DNA of 64,000 nucleotides, taken from assembly GCF_000411455.1 (NCBI RefSeq), contig NZ_KE150457.1, positions 1,452,023 to 1,516,022 of the forward strand, in the 5' to 3' direction. Below, in pieces: positions 15,894 through 23,917 of this stretch. A model generated the notes under the pieces. It did not search any database and was not told where the DNA came from. It saw only the letters and a list, made by a program, of their open reading frames with translations. This DNA is from Microbacterium sp. oral taxon 186 str. F0373 (GTDB taxonomy: Bacteria > Actinomycetota > Actinomycetes > Actinomycetales > Microbacteriaceae). How positions within the stretch are numbered: position 1 is the stretch's first letter; every line of letters begins with the position of its first letter. A program made the translations under genes and the position numbers.

Positions 15894-16925
15894 TCAGGCC
15901 GAGGGGTCGCGGGGGAGGGGGTCCTCCGCGAGCGTCGGCCAGTCGGGAAGCGGATCGGGAAACGCCACCCAGGCTGCAGCCCCGGCTTCCAGCTCCGCGT
16001 CGGTCAGCAGCGCTTCGTCGAGCTTCGCCATGACCGCGCCGGCCATCAGATCGAGCCCGGTGAGGGCGATGTCTTGTGCGGTGAAGGCCGCTTCCGTCCC
16101 GGCATCCTGGGGGTCGATCCACATCGCCGAGCCGACCTGGCTCCATCGGGCCAGGATGCCGGGCCGCGTCGCGATCCTGCAGAAGCCCGCCGATCGCAGC
16201 AGGAGACCGAAGCGCCCGGAGTCGATCTCGTCGAGGGCGACGGTGAGTCGCGAGGGGTGGAAGGGGCGCAGGCGTTCGTAGCGCAGGGTGCTCACGCGCG
16301 GGTCGGTCATGTACGGGTCGTGCTCGTCGTTCAGCGCCCGCACCCAACCGGCGCGCTCGAGCACGGGCCCGTCGACGGCTTGCGGCGCGGAGTCGATCAG
16401 TGCTCGGACGTCTTCGCTGGGACCCCGTGACAGGCGCACCCGAGCGCGCGGCGCCAGGTGCGAGGCCAGCGCCATGAGCATCGAGAGCTCGGTTGTCGTC
16501 ACCTGCTCCCACCGGACGATGCTGACGAGCGTGGCGGCCTCCAGCAGCGTGACGGCCCGTCGGGCACGCGCGCCACTGTCGCCGTCGCCGGCAGCTCCAC
16601 GCTCGTCGAGCGGACTCGGATCGCGCAGATCGTCGAGCATGTGGCGTGCGTCCACGACGCACACGATCGGCGCGGACGGCGTGCGGGTGACGATGTCCAG
16701 GTGCAGCACGTCGACGTCGATGCCGGCGTCGATCACGAATCGTTCGACATCGCGGCGCTCACGAGTCAGAGCGACGGCGACCGGTTCGTTCGGGCTCGGC
16801 GCCGCGGCGGTGTTGCTCGTCGAGATGCGCAGCAGTCCGCGCTGAGTGGCGACGGCCAGCCCGGCGGCATAGCGCCGACGTTCCGGAGTGCAGACGCCGG
16901 CGACGATCAGGGGAGAGGGCAGCAC
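15894..16925 (-). CDS. COG0523/CobW-like protein lacking the GTPase motifs
   Basis: The C-terminal third (about residues 215-343) is the CobW C-terminal domain: RYERLRPFHPSRLTVALDEI, then GRFGLLLRSAGFCRIATRPG and WSQVGSAMW, as in zinc metallochaperone GTPases. The N-terminal part keeps the family layout (opening strand, ICVVDAR-like strand) but has no GxxGxGKT Walker A and no CxCC metal motif. It is divergent from the zinc-free L36 gene with a Zur-like box between, so zinc starvation is the likely trigger. It may be a non-hydrolysing partner of another COG0523 protein or a decayed copy. Start is GTG at 16923-16925. Confidence 0.7.
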   Translation of the reverse strand: MLPSPLIVAGVCTPERRRYAAGLAVATQRGLLRISTSNTAAAPSPNEPVAVALTRERRDVERFVIDAGIDVDVLHLDIVTRTPSAPIVCVVDARHMLDDLRDPSPLDERGAAGDGDSGARARRAVTLLEAATLVSIVRWEQVTTTELSMLMALASHLAPRARVRLSRGPSEDVRALIDSAPQAVDGPVLERAGWVRALNDEHDPYMTDPRVSTLRYERLRPFHPSRLTVALDEIDSGRFGLLLRSAGFCRIATRPGILARWSQVGSAMWIDPQDAGTEAAFTAQDIALTGLDLMAGAVMAKLDEALLTDAELEAGAAAWVAFPDPLPDWPTLAEDPLPRDPSA

Positions 16926-16944
16926 AACGGGCCTGCTTTCACAT

Positions 16945-16973
16945 TTGACGAAGGGACGTCCTCACTCTAGCTT
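16945..16973 (+). promoter_or_regulatory. Possible promoter of the L36 gene
   Basis: TTGACG at 16945-16950 and TAGCTT at 16968-16973 are 17 bases apart. The Zur-like box starts 5 bases downstream, a position where a bound repressor would block initiation. Confidence 0.45.
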
Positions 16974-16977
16974 CTTA

Positions 16978-16994
16978 TTGAGAATAGTTATCAA
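16978..16994. promoter_or_regulatory. Zur-like operator
   Basis: TTGAGAATAGTTATCAA is a near-palindrome with TTGA.AA and TT.TCAA arms, resembling the TGA-AA-n-TT-TCA pattern of Zur/Fur-family boxes in actinobacteria. It lies between two genes whose families are classic Zur targets (zinc-independent L36 and a COG0523 protein), which supports Zur over Fur. Confidence 0.7.
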
Positions 16995-17006
16995 CAAGGA
17001 GATCTC

Positions 17007-17128
17007 ATAAGGTTCGAGCGTCGCTGAAGTCCCTGAAGGAACAGCCCGGTGCGCAGGTCGTTCGCCGGCGCGGCCGCGTCTATGTCATCAACAAGCAGAA
17101 CCCGCGGTTCAAGGGGCGGCAGGGGTGA
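17007..17128 (+). pseudogene. rpmJ: Zinc-independent ribosomal protein L36 with a broken start codon
   Basis: From 17009 the frame gives the full short L36 ([20 protein letters not shown] ... [14 protein letters not shown], 39 residues plus the missing methionine) and stops at 17128. The cysteines of the zinc-binding form are absent, as in the YkgO-type paralogue made in zinc starvation. AAGGAG (16996-17001) is at ideal distance for an ATG at 17007, but the sequence reads AT then AAG: the G of the start codon is missing. No ATG, GTG or TTG exists in frame upstream before a stop. Either a one-base deletion has silenced the gene or the base was lost in sequencing. Confidence 0.85.
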
Positions 17129-17167
17129 GCGCTGCCGCCGCGGTGGTCGCCGATCGCGTCAGGACGC

Positions 17168-17707
17168 TCAGGCGAAGCGGCCGAGGTGGATGCCGGCGTA
17201 CGCGAGCGCCGCGACGCTCTCGCCGTCGGTGATCTCGCCCGCGGCGATCATCCGCAGCGCGTCGGCGAACGGGACCCACCGGACCTCGTCTATGCCCTCC
17301 TCGTGCTGAGAGGCGTCGGCATCCGCACCTCGGGAGATGCCCTGCGCGAGGAAGACGAACTCGGGTGCGCGCGCGATGCCGTTGAGGGCGTTCATCCGCC
17401 CGAGCGCCGTCCAGCGTGCCGCGGTGATGCCGGCCTCCTCGGCGAGCTCTCGCTGCGCCGCGACGAGAGGATCCTCGCCGTCCGAGCCGCCCGCCGGAAC
17501 CTCCCAGGAGGGGCCGGTGGTGTAGCGCTCGAGCGAGACGAGACAGACGCGATCATCGTCATCGACGGCGACGACGAACACGGCGGGATGCTGCATCTCC
17601 ACCACGCCGTAGATGCCCTCGCCGTGAGGGCCGACGACATCGTTCTCCTCGACGCGGATCCAGCGGTTCTCGTACACGGTGCGCGATGCGCACGTCTGCC
17701 ACGTCAT
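17168..17707 (-). CDS. Nudix hydrolase, ADP-ribose pyrophosphatase type
   Basis: A 179-residue hydrolase of nucleoside-diphosphate-linked compounds. The Nudix box is clear: E, seven residues, then RELAEEAGI, with PAGGSDGED just before, giving the metal-binding glutamates. The upstream strand VVEMQHPAVFVVAVDDDDRV and the downstream segment FLAQGIS fit the ADP-ribose pyrophosphatase group. The substrate could be ADP-ribose or another NDP-sugar. It starts immediately after the terminator of the secreted lysozyme-like gene that lies to its left on the same strand in the map but is transcribed after it. Confidence 0.85.
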   Translation of the reverse strand: MTWQTCASRTVYENRWIRVEENDVVGPHGEGIYGVVEMQHPAVFVVAVDDDDRVCLVSLERYTTGPSWEVPAGGSDGEDPLVAAQRELAEEAGITAARWTALGRMNALNGIARAPEFVFLAQGISRGADADASQHEEGIDEVRWVPFADALRMIAAGEITDGESVAALAYAGIHLGRFA

Positions 17708-17726
17708 GCGCCCACCCTAGAACGAG

Positions 17727-17759
17727 CGAACGGCCCAGACGCCGAGTCCAGGCCGTTCG
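17727..17759 (-). terminator. Hairpin after the lysozyme-like gene
   Basis: CGAACGGCC (17727-17735) pairs with GGCCGTTCG (17751-17759) around a 15-base loop. It lies 15 bases beyond the stop of the minus-strand gene at 17775 and ends before the Nudix gene. Confidence 0.55.
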
Positions 17760-17774
17760 AGCAGGCGGTGGCGA

Positions 17775-18698
17775 TCAGTACCAGCCCACCGACTCCGAGT
17801 GGTCCCATGCGCCGCAGGGCGTGCCGTAGCGGCCCGCGATGTAGCCCATGCCCCACGCGATCTGGGTTGCGGGGTTGGTCTCCCAGTCGGCGCCGGCGGA
17901 AGCCATCTTGCTGCCCGGGAGCGCCTGCGGGATGCCGTACGCACCGCTGCTGTTGGCGGCGTTGACACGCCAGCCCGACTCCTTGTTCCACAGCGACACG
18001 AGGCAGGCGAACTGGTCGTCGCCCCAGCCGTAGTTGGCGGCAGCCATCGAGCGGGCGATGCCCTGGGCGGATGCCGGGTCGACGTTGACGTCGACCGCGG
18101 GACGCGACGAGACCGACGCGGTCTTCGCGGCGGCCTCTTCCTCGGCCTTCGCCTTCGCGGCGGCTTCCGCCGCGGCGGCGGCTTCCGCGGCGGCCTTGGC
18201 CGCAGCCTCGGCGGCAGCCTTGGCAGCGGCCTCCTCGGCGGCCTTGCGCTGCACGGCGGCATCGAGCGCGGCGCGCAGCTGCGCGGTCTTGGCAGCGACG
18301 ACCTCGGTCTCGGCCTTCGCGTCGGAGGTAAGGGTGGGGATCATCATGGCGGGCGTCACATCGAGTGCGCGCAACTTCGTGATGAGGCCACCGAGCTTGT
18401 CGGTGTCGACGGTGGTGGCGGTGGTGCCGACGTCGAGGCCGGAGGCCGAGATGTCGATCGACACCTTCGCGGCGGCGGCGACGGCGCTCTGTGCGGCACT
18501 CATGGCGGTGACGCCGCCGGCCGTGATCGCGCTGAGCGGTGCGGAGGTGGTTTCGACGGTGACCGAGCCGGTGGAGGCGGCGGGAGCATCGCTCGCAGCG
18601 AAGGCCGGCAGGGCCCCCGCGGTGGTCGTGGCGGCGCCGATCACGAGGCCGAGGCCGAGGAGGGCGGATGTCACGGGGCGGTAAGGCAGACGGGGCAT
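17775..18698 (-). CDS. Secreted lysozyme-like (aggregation-promoting/transglycosylase) protein
   Basis: A 307-residue exported protein. Residues 1-34 are a signal peptide ending ALPAFA. The middle (about 120-205) is an alanine/glutamate/lysine-rich coiled coil of the kind that spans or binds the wall. The last 90 residues form the lysozyme-like domain seen in aggregation-promoting factors: GWGDDQFACLVSLWNKESGW with the candidate catalytic glutamate, then SSGAYGIPQALPGSKMASAG and QIAWGMGYIAGRYG. It probably cleaves or remodels peptidoglycan. A hairpin follows the gene. Confidence 0.87.
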   Translation of the reverse strand: MPRLPYRPVTSALLGLGLVIGAATTTAGALPAFAASDAPAASTGSVTVETTSAPLSAITAGGVTAMSAAQSAVAAAAKVSIDISASGLDVGTTATTVDTDKLGGLITKLRALDVTPAMMIPTLTSDAKAETEVVAAKTAQLRAALDAAVQRKAAEEAAAKAAAEAAAKAAAEAAAAAEAAAKAKAEEEAAAKTASVSSRPAVDVNVDPASAQGIARSMAAANYGWGDDQFACLVSLWNKESGWRVNAANSSGAYGIPQALPGSKMASAGADWETNPATQIAWGMGYIAGRYGTPCGAWDHSESVGWY

Positions 18699-18976
18699 AA
18701 AGAGAGTACTTCCGGTGAATCAGCACCGCCCAGGCGCCGGAGCGCGAGCGGTGTGCGTCCTCGGGTGGACACGAAGGTCACAGCTTCACAACGTTTTCTG
18801 GACATCCCCGGCGCAGAACCTGAGTGATCCCTGAACGTCAACCGGCCGTCGGGGCGCATTTCCTCCGGGCCTTTTGCCACGGTCCGGGCCCTGTCCGCTG
18901 TCCCGACGGCGATATAGAGTCGCCTGCGACAGATCGTCATCGACAGGACGTCGCATAACGAAAAAGAGGCGAAAAA
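18699..18976. promoter_or_regulatory. Divergent region, lysozyme-like gene / PTS gene
   Basis: 278 bases between divergent starts. CTGTCC (18891-18896) and TATAGA (18913-18918), 16 bases apart, are a possible promoter for the PTS gene; AAAGAGGCG precedes its ATG. The 5' leader of the lysozyme-like gene is GC-rich but shows no convincing riboswitch. No antiterminator (RAT) hairpin of the BglG type was recognised. Confidence 0.35.
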
Positions 18977-21091
18977 ATGGCATCCACTTCGGCATCCGAG
19001 ATCGTCGACGCCGTCGGCGGTCCCGGAAACATCGCGAGTCTGACCCACTGCGCTACACGATTGCGCTTCCAGCTCAACGACGGTGAGAAGGTCGACAAGA
19101 CCGCCGTCGAAGCTATTCCGGGAGTGCTCGGCGCGGTTCCGCAGGCCGGCGACCGTTTCCAGGTCGTGATCGGCGGCGGCGTGCAGACCGTCTACAACGA
19201 CATCATGGCGCTGCCCGTCATGGCCGGCGGCGCATCCGCCGGCGGCGGCGCGGACGAGAGCATCGCCGACATCAAGGCGCGCGAGCGCGCGAAGGGCCCC
19301 CGTGGCACCAACGCCTGGCTCGACTCGCTGTTCGAGTTCCTCTCGGACTCGTTCCGACCCATCCTCGGCGCCCTCCTCGGCGCGTCGCTGTTCATCACGT
19401 TCATGGCGCTCATGGCGACCCTCCACGTCATCCCGGCCTGGAACGCCCCCGGCGTCACCCTCGACCCGTCGTGGGCGTTCGTCAACCTCATGTGGCAGTG
19501 TGTGTTCGTCTTCCTGCCGCTGATGGTCGCTTACAACGCGTCGCAGAAGATCGGGGCCGACCCGTGGGTGGGCTTCTCGATCATGGCGGTGCTGATGCTC
19601 CCGAGCTTCTCCGGTCTCGCGACGGGCGTCGAAAAGACGCCGCTGTTCGGGTTCCAGCAGGCGCAGGTCGCGATCGTGCAGGTGTGGGGTCTGCCGATGC
19701 CCATCGCGGACTACTCCTCGCAGGTGTTCCCACCGCTGCTGATGGCCGCGGTGCTCGGTCTCGTCTACAAGGGCCTCAAGAAGGTCATCCCCGAGAACAT
19801 CCAGCTGATCTTCGTGCCGTTCCTGGCGATGCTCATCATGATCCCGCTGACGGCCTTCCTCATCGGCCCGATCGGCGTGTACGTCGGTGCCGGGCTCGCG
19901 AGCGCGCTCGCGGCGATCAACACGTTCTCGCCGTTCATCTTCGCGATCGTCATTCCGCTCGCCTACCCCTTCATGGTGCCGCTGGGTCTGCACTGGCCGA
20001 TCAACGCGATCATGCTCCTGAACATCCAGACCCTCGGGTACGACTTCATCCAGGGCCCCATGGGCGCGTGGAACTTCGCCTGCTTCGGCGCGACCGCCGG
20101 CGTGCTCGTGCTGGCCTGGCGGGAGAAGGACAAGCAGATGCGCCAGACGGCGACGGGTGCGCTCGCAGCGGGTCTTCTCGGCGGCATCTCCGAGCCGTCC
20201 CTGTACGGCATCCATCTGCGGTTCAAGCGGATCTATCCGCGCATGCTGGTCGGCTGCCTCACGGGCGGTCTCATCATCGGCATCGGTTCGCTGGTGCTGG
20301 GTCTTCCCCACGGCATCACGACGCAGGCGTTCGTCTTCACCTCGCTGCTGACGATCCCCGCCTTCAACCCGATCGGGCTCTACCTGGTCGCCGTTGCCGG
20401 CGCGTTCGTCGTCGCGATGGTGCTGGTCATCATCTCGGGCTACAAGAACCCGGAGCCCGCCGGCGCGGCGGTTGCGGCGGCCACGGCGGGTGCCGCATCG
20501 GTCGCCCCGGGCACGGCGCGCGACACCATCCCGGCCGTCGCCGGCGGCGCGGAGCTCGCCGGTGTCGCCGGTGAGGCGACGGCGGCCACGACCGCGACCG
20601 CGGTCGCAGAGCGTCCGGATGCCGTCGGTGCGTTGATCCAGCTCGCCTCACCGTTGGACGGAACCGTCGTCGCCCTCGACCAGGTGCCCGACCCCGTCTT
20701 CGCGGGCGGCGTCATGGGCCCCGGCGTCGCGATCGAGCCCACCGGAGACACGGTCTACGCGCCGGGTGCCGGCACCGTGGTCGCCGCGCAGCCGACCGGA
20801 CACGCGTTCGGTCTGCAGCTGGACAACGGCGCGGAGGTGCTGATCCACGTCGGCATCGACACCGTCAACCTGAAGGGCGAAGGCTTCGACGTCAAGGTCA
20901 AGAACGGCGACCGGGTGGAGACGGGCACGCCGCTCGTGACCTTCGACCGGGCCGTGATCGAGAAGGCGGGCTATCCGCTGATCACGCCGGTCATCGTCCT
21001 CAACGGCGACACCTTCGACACCGTCGACCCGGTCGCCCTCGGCCCCGTCACGCACGGATCGCCGCTGCTGGACGTGCAGAAGAAGGCTTGA
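18977..21091 (+). CDS. PTS permease, beta-glucoside family, EIIBCA
   Basis: A 704-residue sugar phosphotransferase permease that imports and phosphorylates its sugar using phosphate from HPr. Domain order is B-C-A, the arrangement of BglF-type permeases. EIIB has the phospho-cysteine C25 in LTHCATRLRF; EIIC covers about residues 110-480 with ten or so membrane helices and the GISEPSLYG loop; an alanine-rich linker follows; EIIA covers about 550-704 with the active H624 in VLIHVGIDTV and the helper H609. Sugar specificity within the family (beta-glucosides, sucrose, trehalose) cannot be told from sequence. No glycosidase or antiterminator gene is adjacent. Confidence 0.9.
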   Translation: MASTSASEIVDAVGGPGNIASLTHCATRLRFQLNDGEKVDKTAVEAIPGVLGAVPQAGDRFQVVIGGGVQTVYNDIMALPVMAGGASAGGGADESIADIKARERAKGPRGTNAWLDSLFEFLSDSFRPILGALLGASLFITFMALMATLHVIPAWNAPGVTLDPSWAFVNLMWQCVFVFLPLMVAYNASQKIGADPWVGFSIMAVLMLPSFSGLATGVEKTPLFGFQQAQVAIVQVWGLPMPIADYSSQVFPPLLMAAVLGLVYKGLKKVIPENIQLIFVPFLAMLIMIPLTAFLIGPIGVYVGAGLASALAAINTFSPFIFAIVIPLAYPFMVPLGLHWPINAIMLLNIQTLGYDFIQGPMGAWNFACFGATAGVLVLAWREKDKQMRQTATGALAAGLLGGISEPSLYGIHLRFKRIYPRMLVGCLTGGLIIGIGSLVLGLPHGITTQAFVFTSLLTIPAFNPIGLYLVAVAGAFVVAMVLVIISGYKNPEPAGAAVAAATAGAASVAPGTARDTIPAVAGGAELAGVAGEATAATTATAVAERPDAVGALIQLASPLDGTVVALDQVPDPVFAGGVMGPGVAIEPTGDTVYAPGAGTVVAAQPTGHAFGLQLDNGAEVLIHVGIDTVNLKGEGFDVKVKNGDRVETGTPLVTFDRAVIEKAGYPLITPVIVLNGDTFDTVDPVALGPVTHGSPLLDVQKKA

Positions 21092-21096
21092 CCGCG

Positions 21097-21182
21097 GCGT
21101 TTCGACTCGCTGTTCTCGCTCAACGACCGGGGGAGGCCTCCCCCGGTCGTTGAGCGAGGCGCGCAGCGACGAGTCGAAACGC
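21097..21182. repeat. Nested palindrome / terminator between convergent genes
   Basis: A perfect 40-base palindrome (21117-21156) is enclosed by a second inverted pair of 13 bases (21097-21109 with 21170-21182). It sits between the convergent PTS and coaBC genes and would act as a terminator for both. Its wording (CGTTTCGACTCG, CGCTCAACGACCGG) looks like a dispersed intergenic repeat. Confidence 0.75.
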
Positions 21183-21196
21183 GGTGACCCCCGCCG

Positions 21197-22402
21197 TCAG
21201 CGGGTCGCGGCGACCGCGTCCCAGATGGCGTCGGCGACGACGCGCTTGGAGCCCGCGGCATCCGCGACCACCGAGCCCGCGGCATCCAGCAGGAGCACGC
21301 GGTTCTCGGTCGTCTCGAAGCCGTGGTCCCAGTCGACGCGGTTGACCGCGAGCAGGTCAACGCCCTTGCGCTCCCGCTTGCGGCGCCCGCGCCCCAGCAG
21401 CTCGGTGTCGTCCGCCGCCGTCTCGGCCGCGAACCCGATGACGGTCTGGCCCGGCCGCCGCGCCGCCACCATGCCCGCCAGGATGTCGGGGTTCGGCACG
21501 AGATCCAGCCGCGGCACGCCGTCCTCCTTGCGCAGCTTTTCGTGCGAGACCTCCGCGACGCGGAAGTCCGCGACCGCGGCGACCATCGCGACGACGTCGG
21601 CGGTGGCCGCGGCATCCGTCATCGCCGCCTGCAGCTCAGCGGCCGTCCTCACGTGGACGACGGCGATGCGCGAGTGGCGGGATGCCGCATCCAACACGCC
21701 CTCGTCCACGTGTGCCGCCACGAGCACGACCTCGGCGCCCCGATCGGCGGCGGCCAGGGCGAGCTGGGCCCCCTGCCGGCCGCTGGAGCGGTTGCCGAGG
21801 AACCTGACGGGATCGATCGGCTCGCGCGTGCCGCCGGTCGACACGGCGATGCGCAGCCCCGCGAGATCCGCCGGACGCGCGGCGGCGACGGCCAGCGCCG
21901 CCGCGACGATCTCCTCGGGCTCCACCATGCGCCCCGGCCCGCTGTCGCCGCCGGTGAGCGGACCGTCGGCCGGTCCCACCACGTGCACGCCGCGGGCGCG
22001 GAGGGTGGCGATGTTGGCCTGCGTGGCCGCATGCTCCCACATGGCGGTGTGCATCGCGGGGGCCACGACCACCGGAGCGGTGGTGGCGAGCAGGGTGACG
22101 CCGAGCAGTTCGTCCGCGATCCCCGCGGCCATCTTGGCGAGCGTGTTCGCGGTCGCCGGGGCGATGACGACGAGGTCCGCGGAGGTGCCCAGGGTCACGT
22201 GGCGCACGCGTGAGACGTCGTCGTGCACGCTCGTCGTGACAGGATTCCTGCTGACGGCCTCCCACGTGGTCGTCCCGACGAAGCGCAGCGAGTCCTCCGT
22301 GGGAACAACGTGCACCTCGTGTCCGTTGGTCACCAGGGCGCGCACGAGGTGCACCGTCTTGTACGCGGCGATGCCGCCCGTCACGCCCACGACAACGAAC
22401 AT
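21197..22402 (-). CDS. coaBC: Phosphopantothenoylcysteine decarboxylase/synthetase
   Basis: Bifunctional coenzyme A enzyme: the C-terminal CoaB domain joins 4'-phosphopantothenate to cysteine and the N-terminal flavin-dependent CoaC domain decarboxylates the product. The 401-residue chain shows GVTGGIAAYKTVHLVRAL, the flavin-site H in SVHDDVSRVRHVTLG, ATANTLAKMAAGIADEL, the decarboxylase APAMHTAMW, and in CoaB STGGTREPIDPVRFLGNRSS and AAVADFRV with a KLRKE motif (usually KIKK). Full length and all domain marks are present. It converges on the PTS gene. Confidence 0.95.
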   Translation of the reverse strand: MFVVVGVTGGIAAYKTVHLVRALVTNGHEVHVVPTEDSLRFVGTTTWEAVSRNPVTTSVHDDVSRVRHVTLGTSADLVVIAPATANTLAKMAAGIADELLGVTLLATTAPVVVAPAMHTAMWEHAATQANIATLRARGVHVVGPADGPLTGGDSGPGRMVEPEEIVAAALAVAAARPADLAGLRIAVSTGGTREPIDPVRFLGNRSSGRQGAQLALAAADRGAEVVLVAAHVDEGVLDAASRHSRIAVVHVRTAAELQAAMTDAAATADVVAMVAAVADFRVAEVSHEKLRKEDGVPRLDLVPNPDILAGMVAARRPGQTVIGFAAETAADDTELLGRGRRKRERKGVDLLAVNRVDWDHGFETTENRVLLLDAAGSVVADAAGSKRVVADAIWDAVAATR

Positions 22403-22465
22403 GGTCCGATCCTCCCACGCCCGCCGGCGCGGGCACGAGGAACGGACGGAGAGGTCACGAGCACC

Positions 22466-23188
22466 GTGTGTACCGTCATCGTCCACGTCCCGCACGACGA
22501 CGGCGCGCCCGTACGGTTGCTCGCCGTCCGTGACGAGGATCCGCAGCGCACCTGGGATCCGCTCGGCGCGTGGTGGCCCGAGCTTCCGGGGGTGAAGGGT
22601 GTGCGCGACCGTCGTGCCGGTGGCGCGTGGTTGGCGGTGGATGCCGAGGCCGGCCGCGTCGCGGTGATCCTCAACCGCGCCGACGTGCTGGTCGCCGACC
22701 CGACTGGGCAGGCGGAGCCGCCGGTCTCCCGCGGCCGGATCGTCCTCGACGCCGTCGCCGGCCGCACCCCGGACAGTCCACCGCATGCGCAGGGGTTCAA
22801 CCTCGTCGAAGCGACGGCAGCCGGCGCCCGTGTCACCATGTGGGACGGCGGCGCCCTGCGGCGCGTGGACCTGACTCCGGGCATCCACATGATCGCGCAC
22901 GACGACGTCGACGACGAGGCGACGGCACGCATCGCGGCGTGGCGGGATGCCTTCACCGCCCCGGATTCCGCCCACGCACGGTGGTGGGAGCCCTGGCTCG
23001 ACACCCTCGAGCGCACGAGCGCGGTGGGCTCCACCGACGACCGGGCGATCGTCCGCGACAACCGACCCTTCGGCTACCCGACCCTGTCGCTGCTGGTGTG
23101 CGCCGTCTCACTGGGACCCGACGGCGTCGAGGCGCGGTACGCCGAGTTCGACGAGCCGGGACGCTGGAACCGCCCGCACCTGCACTGA
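22466..23188 (+). CDS. NRDE/TANGO2 family protein
   Basis: A 240-residue protein of the Ntn-hydrolase-like NRDE family. GTG at 22466 gives the family N terminus M-C-T-V-I-V, in which the cysteine becomes residue 1 after methionine removal, as expected for an Ntn nucleophile. The name-giving NRDE motif is changed to VRDE here (LLAVRDEDPQRTWDP). GGAWLAVD and a late GYPTLSLLVCAV strand agree with the family. Function is unclear; eukaryotic TANGO2 is linked to heme and lipid handling. It is divergent from coaBC with 63 bases between starts. Confidence 0.8.
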   Translation: MCTVIVHVPHDDGAPVRLLAVRDEDPQRTWDPLGAWWPELPGVKGVRDRRAGGAWLAVDAEAGRVAVILNRADVLVADPTGQAEPPVSRGRIVLDAVAGRTPDSPPHAQGFNLVEATAAGARVTMWDGGALRRVDLTPGIHMIAHDDVDDEATARIAAWRDAFTAPDSAHARWWEPWLDTLERTSAVGSTDDRAIVRDNRPFGYPTLSLLVCAVSLGPDGVEARYAEFDEPGRWNRPHLH

Positions 23189-23454
23189 CCACAGCCGCCC
23201 GGATGCGGGTTTCGCGAGCGCCTTCGTGCTCGCTTCGAATCCCCGTGGCGACACCAACCCACCCGCGAACGTGATGGTACCGCCACGCCACGGCGCCGAG
23301 CTGTGGATGGCGCGCCCGCGAGGCGTTCTGCTGACCCCTGGGTCTCGCGGAGGCCGCCTCCGCGTCCGACAGCGAGAAACCACAGCCACCACGAGAAACC
23401 ATGTGGTGGGGTGTTTCTCGCGTCGGAACTGGTTTCTCGTCGATGTGACGGCGG
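23189..23454. other. Intergenic stretch with clustered GAGAAAC boxes
   Basis: No gene was found. Two CGAGAAACC boxes and two reversed GTTTCTCG boxes are clustered in the last 80 bases, together with a CCACCAC/GTGGTGG pair. Confidence 0.55.
23373..23439. repeat. Four-box inverted array of GAGAAAC
   Basis: CGAGAAACC occurs at 23373-23381 and 23392-23400, and its reverse complement at 23413-23420 (8 bases) and 23431-23439 (9 bases). Inner and outer pairs are each symmetric around about 23406. CCACCAC before the second box pairs with GTGGTGG after it. Could be an operator cluster or a complex terminator for the two genes converging here. Confidence 0.6.
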
Positions 23455-23817
23455 TCAGGCGGCGTCGATGTGTGCTCGCAGCTGCGACGCCGAGGAGGTG
23501 GGGCCGCCGACCTGCACGAACCCGTCGCCTCGCCGCAGGAGCAGCATCGGGTAGCTGTGGGTGCCGGCCTCGGCGAGTTCGTCCTGCTCGCGACGGGCGA
23601 GCTCCGCGACCTGCGGGTCTGACAGGTGCGCGACGACGTCCTGGGCGTCGAGTCCGTGGGCGACGGCGATATCCGCGTAGGTGCTGACCTCGGAGAGGCT
23701 CTTGCCGTCGCGGTAGAAAGCGGCCTGCATGGCTGCTGCCAACTCGAGGTCACGGCCGGGACCGGCGACGGCCCGGAGCGCCGCGAGGCCGCGAGCGGCC
23801 GCGTCGGAGTCCATCAC
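23455..23817 (-). CDS. DsbA-family protein, C-terminal half only
   Basis: The 120 residues match the helical insert and last thioredoxin strands of DsbA/FrnE-like proteins: MDSDAAARGLAALRAVAGPG, then AAFYRDGKSLSEVSTYADIA and SYPMLLLRRGDGFVQVGGP with the cis-proline loop SYP. The N-terminal thioredoxin strand with the redox CxxC is absent, and only 100 bases separate it from the next gene, so the missing part is not nearby. It is probably a truncated remnant, although a translated fragment is possible. Confidence 0.6.
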   Translation of the reverse strand: MMDSDAAARGLAALRAVAGPGRDLELAAAMQAAFYRDGKSLSEVSTYADIAVAHGLDAQDVVAHLSDPQVAELARREQDELAEAGTHSYPMLLLRRGDGFVQVGGPTSSASQLRAHIDAA

Positions 23818-23917
23818 GAGGCTTCCCTCCCGCCGGTGTGCGCGGTGTGCTCGCGTATCCGATGGTGCTTTTCCTGCGTCCGCGCCTGGAGGCGAGCTAT
23901 CGTCGCGCTCTCACCCG

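Noticed and set aside
18699-18900. Possible c-di-AMP riboswitch before the lysozyme-like gene
   Set aside because: The family location fits, but the conserved ydaO core could not be recognised by eye.
23225-23265. TTCGAATCCCC resembling a tRNA T-arm
   Set aside because: No acceptor stem, anticodon arm or CCA end can be drawn around it.
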